Assembly: GCF_027943255.1 (NCBI RefSeq)
Contig: NC_072893.1
Location: 25,566,001-25,630,000 of the forward strand
DNA from: Anastrepha obliqua
Lineage: Eukaryota > Arthropoda > Insecta > Diptera > Tephritidae
Length of the DNA stretch: 64,000 nt
Reading direction: 5' to 3'
In this document: positions 55,319 through 64,000 of the stretch, one piece after another
How the letters are laid out: every line of letters starts with the position of its first letter
How positions within the stretch are numbered: the stretch's first letter is position 1
Position numbers and translations under genes: made by a program
The notes under the pieces: model-generated
Database searches by the model: none
The model's input: only the letters and a program-made list of their open reading frames with translations
Told to the model about the DNA's origin: nothing

Positions 55319-55950
55319 TGCATTTGTGTGCATGTGCGCGCTTTTGAAAAGGCAACGCAAGCTCGAAAGCTATGCACTTCAGATGCAACTTTGGCAGTAA
55401 AGCCTAAATGTATGCAACAACATCGTCGAATATGCGTTATAGGGTGTTACATGCATTTGTTGGTTGCTTTGTTGTAAAGTGAATTCATTTTTAGTGTTGA
55501 AAAGTGAGGAAAAGAAGAAGTTAAAATATAATTTTTTTTTTGGATTTTAAAAAATTTCGGCATATATTATGTGGATTGCTATTTACATTTTTTCAAAGAA
55601 ATATTTTTCATCGAAAATGGTTTTATGGGGTTGAAAAATATTTTCCATCCTTGAGATCACAAAATTACAGGAACTAAAATTGACTGAAAATTTTCTTCAT
55701 ATTTTTTTTTAAATCACATTTTTCATTTATCTTTCAATTATACTTAAAAAGTAAAAGTAAAAATTAAATTCTTTTTTTAATTTTCAGGAATTTTGGCAAG
55801 TATTACGAGGTTTGCTATTAATATTTTTTGAACAAATAGCAAAAAAAAAAATATTTTTCATTGACAGCTCACAAAATTAAAAATACGGAAACTAACCACT
55901 TGGATACCACAAACAGTTTAAGTCATAAAAAAAACATTTTTGACGTATAC
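55319..55950. other. Upstream spacer
   Basis: AT-rich, with T runs. Candidate promoter-distal region of the minus-strand gene; no factor sites are claimed. Confidence 0.35.
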
Positions 55951-55954
55951 ACTT

Positions 55955-56117
55955 CCGTTAGGCGTTTGGCCGAGCTGCTCCTCCTATTTGTGGTGTGCGT
56001 GTTGATGTTGTTCCACAAATGGAGGGACCTACAGTTCTAAGCCGACTCCGAACGGCAGAGGGTTTTTTATGAGGAGCTTCTTCATGGCAGAAATACACTC
56101 GGAGGTTTGCCATTGTT
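55955..56117 (-). mobile_element. tRNA-derived SINE, copy 4 (reverse, 5'-truncated)
   Basis: Matches the 3' body of copy 3 in reverse (GGCGTTTGGCCGAGC at the left, GAAATACACTCGGAGGTTTG at the right). It lacks the tRNA-like head and both Pol III boxes. Confidence 0.85.
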
Positions 56118-56774
56118 TGACAATTTCTTTCATATTTTTTTAAGCAACATTTCGCATAATTATTGAAAGGGGGATATACGTCCAAAATATTCACAAAATC
56201 GATTTTTTTTCGATATTTCGAAAGTATAGGCTTTTAAGAATATACTGTGAAAGTTTCATTGCAAAATTCCCAATATTATAGCTTCTACAGCCCATTAACT
56301 GGGTAGAGAGCGGTCCGCGCGCTCCTGTACCTTAAACTTTAAATTCGTTTATTCTCGGAAATACTCTTCCGGGACGGAATGATAACTCATACAGTTTTTA
56401 ATATTTTTTGATGCTGTTTTTTTTAAATATTCGAAAATGTTTTCTCTATAGATTTGACCCGGCCTTATGTACACATATGGCCATTAAAATAGATACACTG
56501 CCTTCAGCTATCGATTTCCTTGTGCCACCCCGAAAAACTTAAGGCTATTATGGAAATTTTGCTGTTTTTAGAAATGTCATCACTGCACAGTTGTGAATTT
56601 AGAGGGCCCGTTATATTAAGTTGAGTTATTGGTTGCACAGACTCGGTTATTTTCATTAGGTGGAATTTTGCGAGGTCACTAAAACATGTTTTTTGGACGG
56701 ATAACTCTTGCATTTTAACTAATTAAGTGAAAAATATTAAATTTTAAGTAAGTAGCGAACTGGGAGGTAATTTA
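56118..56774. other. Spacer, possible MITE remnant
   Basis: 56166-56230 (AAAGGGGGATATACGTCC, then an AATCGATTTTTTTTCGAT palindrome) looks like the G-run ends of the TTAA MITEs, but no TTAA or right terminus is present. Confidence 0.35.
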
Positions 56775-57237
56775 TTGGGTTGGGGAATAAGTTCATAACG
56801 TTTTTATATTTTCTTTTATTTTACAAAAATTAGTTTGTTCTTTGGCAAAGGGTAAGTTTTCATTTGATAGAACTCTTTCTGCGCTACAAAACTATGTTAA
56901 TTGTGTTATTTTGAGTTATTTAATGCTTTATTCGATTTGATGCTTAGAAATGGCATACCCAGGAGGCAAAAATCAACATTTTCGACATCTGCTCTTCTTT
57001 GCTTTACATCCAGGTCAGAAAGCTGCCGAAGCAGCTCGGGACATTTGCGACGTGTACGGAGAAGGTGTCATAGGTGAGTCTACAGCTCGGAAATGGTTTG
57101 CAAAGTTCAAAGTTCAAAATGGCGACTTGTCGATGACACGTCCCGCAGCCGAAGGCCTTCTGGATTCGATGCAGAGCATCTCAAATCAATTTTGAAGCAG
57201 AACGATCGCCAAACCAGTAGTGAATAGAAGGAATAAA

Positions 57238-59750
57238 TCGATGGCTTAATATAGAAAAGGCGTATCTACATTTTTTTCGAAATCGCGTTTTTAATGTATT
57301 CTGGTAGACCACTGTCAAATACACCTCCCCTTAAAAAATTAGTGGGCTATGATCGCAAATAACGGATTTATAGTGTATATAAAAAAAACCCTAACTCATT
57401 CGAAGTTTTTTTTGAAAGAAAAAAGCCCTAAGTCACTTAAAGTTGAATTTAAAATAGACACACAATCAAAGCCACAACAGAAATTGGATTTTGCTTGGCG
57501 AATTTTTTTGTTGCCTTGATTGTGTGTATATTCTTATTGTTTTGCTTTTGTATTTACTTTAAAAGAAAAAGGGATTTCCTGAGTTTGTCTAGCACAAGAA
57601 TATTTTCTGTGCTACGTTGCGTTCGTCGGTTCGTTTTTGTGTTGGAAACAGTTTTTTTATTGAATTGTGCATAACATGAATTGTGCAAAAGAAAATTCTG
57701 ATTCAGATGGTGTTCCAAAAAGGATAAATACTGCTAACAAATCCGAATGGAAACAAAATGTAAATAAAAAAAAGAATGGAAGGCGTGGAATATTTGGGTA
57801 TATCAAAAAAAGAACTTTATCAAAAACCTTCTAGGCAATTAGGAGAGCCATGTTCATCACGATTTTGTGTAAAAAGTGCGGTGAGAAAGTGTTCGACGTT
57901 TAATGAGTCCACCCGAAAAGAAATTTTTAGTTTGTTTTGGGAGATGTCCTGGGAGCAAAAGACGGAGTATGTTGCAGGTCTTACAAGCTTTTCTGAAACA
58001 AAAAGGAAAACGTCTGAAAATTCGAGACGGAATCAGTCCATATCATATTTCTTGAGTCATAATTCAAAGCGATTACAAGTGTGCCGTGAAATGTTTTATT
58101 CAACACTGGGAGTAAAGGAAAAGATGGTTCGAAATTGGATTAGCGTGGCGGTAAACACGGTTCTCAATGCAGTCGCGATAAAGTTTTAATTTTGCGCAAA
58201 AATGCTAAGCGATCAGTTATAGGTCAGCGCAACAAAAACCGACGTGACTTTCTAAAAAAATGGCTAGACGAGTTGCCAAAAATGGAGTCACATTATTGTC
58301 GAAAAGATAGTTTTACTTCGAATCGGATTTTTCCTCATATCAGGAGATTTACAAGCTTTATGTCAACGAGTGTGAATCCGAAAAAGAAAATGGAGGCCTA
58401 AAATTGTCGTACCCAATATTTACGCAATTAAGAAAGGAATTAAATTATTCTATTTTTAAGCCAAGAAAAGATCAGTGCAATTTATGCGTATCACATAAAG
58501 CTAATAATGTTTCCGATGAGCAATACGAAAAACATAGAGAAGAAATCGGAAAAATGCGTGTAGAAAAGCAAAACGATATCAAAAATGCTGAATCCGGACT
58601 ATGTGCAGTATTCTGTATAGATGTGCAGGCAGTTAAATTAGTGCCTAAACTAAACGCGAGTGCTGCATATTATAAAATGAAACTTCAACTACATAACTTT
58701 ACTGGCTATAATATTGTAACGCATGAATCAGATAATTATGTGTGGGACGAAACAGATGGAAATTTAGTCTCTTCCGTTTTTGCTACATGTATTATTAAGC
58801 ACTTGGAAACTCCTTACTCGATCGCCATCGCCCATCAAATTATTATATACTCGGATGGTTGCTTTCACCAAAACTGTAATACTGTTTTGTCTAACGCCTT
58901 GTTGAATTTTTCAAAGGAAACTGAAATAACAATTGAACAGAAGTTTTTAATAAGTGGTCATACGCAAATGGAATGTGATGCAACGCATTCCCTTATAGAG
59001 AGAAAAATAAATAAAAAAACAAATATTTTCCCGTCTCAATTTGTTCAACTCATTAAGGAAGCTAGAAAAGTTCCAGCGCCTCTACAAGCGCACCATTTGC
59101 GTTATCATTATTTTTTAAATTTCGAAAATATTTCAAAGATATACACATCAATACTAAGCATGCTTCGAGCCTTGGCGTATGACTCGTCAGGATCAATTTA
59201 TTTTAAAACAAATGTAACAGATGAATAGCAGTTACTTCCACAGAGATCGAAGTTTCCGATTAAAAATGTGTCCCCAGATTGTCTTTATAAAGGGAAAATA
59301 GCCATATCTAAAAAGAAGCGGGACCATTTGCAAGATCTAAAAAAAATTCTTCCAGCAGATTGCCACCATTTTTATGATAATTTACCTTATAAAACCTAAT
59401 TTGTTTTTAGTATTATAACATCTGCCTTGAAATATGTATTTTAGTTTTAATTATTTATTTATTTTACTTCAAACATTAATTATTATAATAGTTTGTCCGA
59501 ACAACAAAAAGCCCTAACTTAAATTTATTTTCAAGAAAAATAATAACAAAAAGCCCTATCTCAAATAACTTCAAAGAAATTAAAAATAACAACAAAATTA
59601 TACCAGAATTGAATTTGTTACCTGTTTTGAATAAAATTTGCAATATAAATGTTTTTTGCATCTTAAGTTTTTAAGGTTTTATTCAGTTTTTTCCTTCTCC
59701 TGAAAAGTAACGAAAAGTGTAGATACGCCTTTTCTATATTAAGCCATCGA
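57238..59750 (+). mobile_element. 2.5-kb TIR element with an uncommon transposase-like gene
   Basis: A perfect 33-bp inverted repeat (TCGATGGCTTAATATAGAAA + AGGCGTATCTACA) lies at 57238-57270 and 59718-59750. It interrupts a mariner; a possible 4-bp duplication AAAT is at each edge if the element starts at CGATGG. It carries one decayed gene (57675-59228). Not Tc1/mariner, hAT, piggyBac or P by its motifs. The element was intact when it entered the mariner, because both full TIRs are present. Confidence 0.85.
57675..59228 (+). pseudogene. Transposase-like protein with RNase-H-fold motifs (DUF7869-like), frameshifted
   Basis: Start MNCAKENSDSDGVPKRINTA at 57675. A one-base slip in the A run near 57765-57775 leads into the frame EGVEYLGISKKELYQKPSRQ with the cysteines of GEPCSSRFCVKSAVRKCSTF and FSLFWEMSWEQKTEYVAGL. 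Further slips occur near 58190 and in the SHYCRKDS region. The last 274 codons (58404-59228) have DQCNLCVSHKAN, VFCIDVQAVKLVPKL, IIYSDGCFHQNCNTVLSNAL and SGHTQMECDATHSLIERK. The three acidic clusters resemble a DDE/RNase H fold; the CxxC pairs suggest zinc binding. This pattern matches, as far as I recall, a widespread uncharacterised arthropod family (Pfam DUF7869). The transposase role is inferred from the flanking TIRs. Confidence 0.7.
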
Positions 59751-59892
59751 AATGAACTGCGATCATATAACGATTCTCAATCGCCTTCATTCAATGGAAT
59801 TTACTGAAAAATTGGGAGCCTGGATGCGTCATGAGCTCAATGAAAAAAGCAAATTACTTCTCAGCATATCGCCCGCCATCAAGTAACACGCG

Positions 59893-59976
59893 GTTGTTGT
59901 TGTTGTAGCAGCATAAACATTCCCCATACTTACATACGGGGAATGCTGCTGGAGTGACGGTAACGTCGTGAAAACG
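59893..59976 (-). mobile_element. (CAA)n-tailed short retroposon, copy B (truncated)
   Basis: An 84-bp insertion with an exact 11-bp duplication AGTAACACGCG (59882-59892 and 59977-59987). It holds the 3' hairpin half and (CAA)n tail of copies A and C, and its 5' part is replaced by GACGGTAACGTCGTG. It lies in the mariner at 56.8-60.4 kb. Confidence 0.88.
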
Positions 59977-60879
59977 AGTAACACGCGATCATAAACAGCG
60001 CTTTTCGTACCGAATTGTCACTGGAGATGATAAATGGTGCCTATACATACATCAATATGAAGCAAAGAAAGGAGAAGGTGGCTCCAGGAGACGCGCCAAA
60101 GCCGAGAATTAAGCCGGATCTTCATCCAAAGAAGATCACGATATGTGTTTGGTGGGCGTTACCTTCGATAACAAAGAGGACCTTAAAAACTGGCTAAACA
60201 ACTTCTTTCATTCCAGAGCAGGCGATTTCTGACGGTATCAATTTCTTGCGGCATCAACAAATTAGTTGAGAGGTGGGAAGAAGTTGTAAACAGCAGCGGC
60301 GGTTGATTAACAAATTCATAAAATTATGTTTTTTTGTTTAAATAAAAGTATTCGGTAAAAACGCTACGAACTTATTTCCCAACCTAATAGGAACTTATAA
60401 TTAATATGAAATTCTTTCAAAGATGGGTCGTGAGCAGCATTTCACAGGAAAAATTCACAGAACGACGTGAATGCAAACAAAACTACTAGCACTTCTGAAA
60501 ATTTAATTGTGACTCTTGCCAAGAGGAATCCTTTTAAGTCATCAAAGGCCATTACAGCTGAAATCAAAAAACATAGTATCAGAGAGAATTGTACGGCGTT
60601 GATTGTGCAACATGAACCTACCGGGTAGAATAGCTCGTAAAGTTCCTCCAAATTTAAGACAGGGGAAAGATTTGCCCAAGAACACAAGTCATGATGAGGA
60701 CCAGAGTGTATGAAAAAATGGTATAAAACACTTTGGAGCGATGAAACAAAAATAAATTTATTTCGCAATGCTGCTGGGCGAAATATCAGACGCTCAAAGT
60801 ACAAGAGTTTTCAGCGTGACAAAAAAAAAACAGTCAAGTACTAATGGCGTCAGGACTGTGTCCTAATACGATCAGTGGG

Positions 60880-62275
60880 ATCATTTAAAGGGCATTAGGC
60901 GAGCTTAATTCTTGGGCCACAGGCTGGGGCCAAAGTTTAAACCAGCGTAAAACAGAACTCATGCTTTTTATTACCAGATATAAGGTACCAATTTTTACTC
61001 TACCAAATATTAACGGACAAACTCTCCCACTTTCACCCAGTGCAAAGTACTTAGGGGTAATTTTGGACTCCAATATAAGGCGATTATACGACCAATTTTA
61101 TCGTATGATTCGGTAGTTTGGTGGAAAGCTCGAGGGAGAGATTACAATACTAAATTACTCGGTAGAATACAAAGATCAGCCTGTGCAATAACGGTGCAAT
61201 CAGATTGTTTCAATAGACCTACGCATTAAGAAGACGAAAACCATGAGTGCATTTAGGTTAAACGAAGCGGGTCGCTGGAAAGACAAACTTTATGGTCATG
61301 CCAGTCTACTATTACGACAAACTCAGTTCACCTCGGTGAGGACTGACTACATCGTCGCGACGGTAACATTGAATAGGAATTTTGCCACTCTCTTTCCATC
61401 TAAGGAGGAATGGCATAAGGGATTCTCACTAAACAACTTCGACACTTCATTCTATACAGATGACAGTAAAATGGATTGTGGTGTTGGAGCTGGTATATAT
61501 TCTCATAGACTTAGAATTGAAAAATCTGTGCGTCTCCCTAATGCTTGCAGTGCCTTTCAGGCGGAAGTACAGGCAATCGGGGACGCTTGTAGGCTACTAA
61601 TCGCAGACTTTTCTTTTAAAGGGAATATCACTACTCTTTCGGATAGCCAAGCTGCAATCCAGGCACTGGACTCCGCTACAATAACCTCTAAAGTGGTGGA
61701 ACAAAGCAGAAATAGCCTTACTACGTTGAGTGTAAACCATAATGCTACTGGGTCTTATGGGAGCCGGGACATCGGAATATTGAAGGTAACGAAAAAGGAG
61801 ATGAACTGGCAAGAGGGGGATCTGCCATGAATAATGATCTGGTAGAAACGGCATGCACACCATTAGGTGTAGTCAGGAATAAGATTTCCCTAAAATACCT
61901 CCGAATCGCGGATTGTAGATGGAGAGACCAGACGAAATGCAAGATTAGCAGACCGTTATGGGCCACCTACAACCTTAAGCAATTGTCAACATTGATAAGC
62001 ATGAAACGACGGGACGCCTGGAGATTAACGGCAGTCATAACTGGCTTCTGGTCTGTGGGAGAACAGCCACCAAAATGGGCATCCCTCACTGCCACAGTTG
62101 TAAGCAATCTGAGAAAAAGGAAACAATCTTCCATTTCCTCTGTGAATGCCCTGTCCACAGTTCGAGAGTCTTGAACAACTGTCTGACTTGTATGCTGACA
62201 ACCTAATTATAATGTGGCAACAAAATGGTGCGGAAGCGCTAGTTGGATGCTGGATGAATCACCACTCAAACCAAC
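60880..62275 (+). pseudogene. LINE with RNase H inserted in the Tc1 relict
   Basis: Plus strand: ELNSWATGWGQSLNQRKTEL, LSPSAKYLGVILDSNIRR (RT end), then ORF 61243-61830 with DTSFYTDDSKMDCGVGAGIY, SAFQAEVQAIGDACRLL and LSDSQAAIQAL (RNase H), then AWRLTAVITGFWSVGEQPPK with a eroded zinc-binding end (62000-62110). The 3' end is an (ACCAA)n run (62268-62286) abutting the resumed Tc1 reading. Same domain style as the LINEs at 35 and 52 kb. Confidence 0.8.
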
Positions 62276-62469
62276 CAACCAACCAACGGTGGCGGCAACA
62301 TAATAATTTGGGGATGCATCTCTTGGTATGGAGTAGGACCATTTCATCTCTTAACCAATAAAATGGACAAATTTATTTACAAAGAAATATACACGAAGTG
62401 TTGCTACCATTTGCTGAGGAGACCATGCCACTTCGGTGATTAACCAAAACATGTCGGGAACAATAGTCA

Positions 62470-62582
62470 CTCGGTTCTATGTAACCAGAAAGGCCTGGAT
62501 TTACTATATATCCGGCCAAGGACTGTGACTTCAGCAGCATTCTCCTTATATTTCGGAATATTTATGCTGCTACAACAAGAAC
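62470..62582 (+). mobile_element. (CAA)n-tailed short retroposon, copy D
   Basis: GGTTCTATGTAACCAGAAAG, then TATATCCGGCCAAGGACTGT, then TTTATGCTGCTACAACAAGA: the same segment order as copy C with more substitutions. It interrupts the Tc1 relict between CHFGD and KPKHSS. No clean duplication was found. Confidence 0.78.
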
Positions 62583-62860
62583 AGAAACAAACCAAAGCAC
62601 TCTTCAATGTTAGTACGTGAATGGTTCTTACAACATAATGTTAAAGTTATAGATTGGCCAAGCCAGTCACCAGATCGAAACCTAACTTTGCTATTCTACT
62701 CCGACAGAAGCCTGCATTCTCTGACCTGGATTATCAATTATATGCCAAATCGAATGCAAAAAGTCATTGCTAATCATGGAAGACTCAGTGGTTATTGATT
62801 AAACTTCGATCACTTAAACAGCCTTTTTAATATAAAAATCACTAAGTCCTTTTTGTATCT

Positions 62861-63439
62861 ATTTCTAATTAAGTTAGGGTTCTATTGTATATAATATAAT
62901 AATAATAATAAATATTTTTGGGCACAATTAAAAAATAAAATTTAAAAAAATATAAAAATAGTCAAAATAAAGCATTAGTATTATTTTTTTATTATGATAT
63001 GATTCTGCTTTTTTCAAACAAAAAACAAAAAAAAATAGTTTGAGGTTATGAAGATTTTAAGGTTAAGGTTGAGGATTTGAGGTTATGGTTACCTCTCATG
63101 AAGGTAGCGCGATACGGCCATCAGGATCAGATTTGACTTCGCTGGAACTATTTTTGCGAGAGAAGCGTTTCAATGCAACTATAATTACTAAGTTTTAATC
63201 ACATCGGATGAGAGTTATCGCTGGATAAATAAGTGGATCGGGAAGAAAATATGAACTATGTAAAAATTGGGTTTCACTACGGCTAAGATCCTCAAAAACT
63301 ACGAAAAAGCATTGATTTCATTTAGCAGAAAAAATCACCTGTTCGCGAGGAGTCTTGTCCCGAAAAGGCACTGATTTTTAAGTCATTCCTGAGTAGTCAA
63401 TTGAAGCAAGGTAAAGAGTCAATTTAATTTTGCTATTTG
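62861..63439. other. AT-rich spacer
   Basis: Low-complexity A/T runs (62885-63040) and a GGTTATG/GGTTAAGG-type imperfect repeat (63045-63090). No gene seen. Confidence 0.4.
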
Positions 63440-63840
63440 TTGAGGCGATTGAGGCTATGTTCTCAGACACTGCTCAAAAAGACGAAGGAGTTGTTCGGCA
63501 GTATGCACTTTTGTACCTCCCCAAGGATAAAGTGAGAACGCTCACGGACATACTCACAGCCCATTGCAGGCTGCGTAGTCATTTGCACATGATCGTGATA
63601 TGATCCATTGGTTCTTGTCGTTTCTGCGACCAATCCCAGGAGACTTCAATACACCTTCTCCTTGAATGTAGTGCTATAGCGCGGAGTGGGTGAGACATTG
63701 CAGCCAGAAGAAAACCACATACGCCCAGCTCTATCCTGAGTTCAATAAGGGAACTAGGCCTGAATGAGGTACTGTGTTAAGCAGAGGGCACAGAGGGCCA
63801 TGAGGTCGAAGTACAAACCTCATAGAAAATCTATCTATCT
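63440..63840 (+). pseudogene. LINE C-terminal fragment
   Basis: Plus strand in two frames: DILTAHCRLRSHLHMIVI, then CRFCDQSQETSIHLLLECSA followed by IARSG, the zinc-binding C-terminus of RNase-H-type LINEs, ending in a CTATCTATCTAAA tail. Truncated before the RT. Confidence 0.75.
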
Positions 63841-63868
63841 AAAAATATTTACTTTGAAATTCCATCCC

Positions 63869-63980
63869 ACGTTCGGAGTGGGTATGAAGCACCACTTGTA
63901 GCACAAAATCAAGACACGCACCATAAAATTTAAGGAAAAGTTCCGTCAAACACCTGACAAATAATGTACCGGCCAATGAC
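63869..63980 (+). mobile_element. tRNA-derived SINE, copy 5 (3' part)
   Basis: CGTTCGGAGTGGGTATGAAG onward aligns with the 3' third of copy 3, ending at the GGCCAAT-type motif. Diverged, without head or clear tail. Confidence 0.6.
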
Positions 63981-64000
63981 GTGCATACATATATATATAC

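Larger units (their letters stand above)
56775..60387 (+). pseudogene. Mariner split by a 2.5-kb element and a short retroposon
   Basis: TA at 56773-56774 and 60388-60389; ~33-bp imperfect TIRs (TTGGGTTGGGGAATAAGTTC; right inverted TTAGGTTGGGAAATAAGTTC). The ORF at 56950-57195 has the mariner HTH (HFRHLLFFALHPGQKAAEAA, GESTARKWFAKFK). Coding resumes at about 59752 with MNCDHITILNRLHSMEFTEK-like reading, then FSYRIVTGDDKWCLY (first Asp, about 60010) and DAPKPRIKPDLHPKK. The region for the second and third Asp is deleted between about 60200 and 60250. Own length about 1.0 kb. Confidence 0.9.
60425..62860 (+). pseudogene. Tc1-like transposase relict, split by a LINE and a retroposon
   Basis: Plus-strand readings: SENLIVTLAKRNPFKSSKAI and KKHSIRENC (HTH/linker, 60500-60600); KTLWSDETKINLFRNAAGR (first Asp, about 60740); after the LINE, NGGGNIIIWGCISWYGVGPF (62288-62345) and KMDKFIYKEIY; after the retroposon, KPKHSSMLVREWFLQHNVKV, DWPSQSPDRN and MPNRMQKVIANHGRLSGY with stop at about 62798. 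Catalytic positions are eroded. Confidence 0.82.

Overview
The window looks like an AT-rich intronic and intergenic stretch of a higher fly (Diptera) genome. A tephritid-like fruit fly is my best guess, because of the three DD41D (rosa-type) mariner relicts and the mix of gypsy, RTE, jockey and I/LOA-like elements. This is an inference from element content; no lineage marker was tested. I see no bacterial gene organisation, no CRISPR array and no free-standing tRNA gene. Nearly everything recognisable is transposable-element (TE) sequence of many ages.

Layout. 0-8 kb: an internally deleted mariner, Tc1 remnants, TTAA-flanked MITEs, a tRNA-derived SINE and an RTE tail split by a TIR element. 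8.2-8.6 kb: a displaced 28S rRNA fragment. 8.9-10.8 kb: one mariner nested in another, followed by very A-rich DNA to 13.1 kb. 13.1-19.1 kb: three rosa-type copies, a reverse SINE, a jockey fragment with a TTAA MITE at its edge, and a TTATG microsatellite. 19.2-21.5 kb: a jockey-like LINE whose two halves lie head to head. 23.1-30.7 kb: a three-level nest, Tc1-like > mariner > gypsy. 30.8-32.5 kb: an I-like LINE end. 34.7-40.4 kb: a SINE, then a LINE interrupted by a 5'-truncated RTE and a small mariner. 42.9-44.4 kb: a 111-bp RTE tail and a jockey 3' end. 45.4-47.0 kb: an AT-rich minisatellite split by a TIR element. 47.2-50.5 kb: a full-length RTE with an intact 997-aa ORF. 50.9-54.5 kb: LINE and transposase relicts. 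56.8-60.4 kb: a mariner split by a 2.5-kb element encoding a broken transposase-like protein of a poorly described family. 60.4-63.8 kb: a Tc1-like element split by a LINE and a short retroposon.

Two short minus-strand exons look like host coding sequence. One (54.73-54.82 kb) has a good ATG context and a GTAAGT donor. The other (40.73-40.81 kb) has a clean acceptor and a GTGAGT donor. They join in frame across a 13.9-kb TE-filled intron, and a TATA/initiator pair lies upstream near 55.3 kb. I do not recognise the protein.

Insertions can be ordered from nesting and target-site duplications (TSDs). The gypsy element has near-identical LTRs and is young, but it lacks most of gag, the protease active site and any env. 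The full-length RTE, with an open ORF and exact 14-bp TSDs, is the best candidate for a recently active element. A short (CAA)n-tailed retroposon family, three copies of which have exact 11-15 bp TSDs, and the 33-bp-TIR element at 57.2-59.75 kb are the most interesting candidates for undescribed elements.
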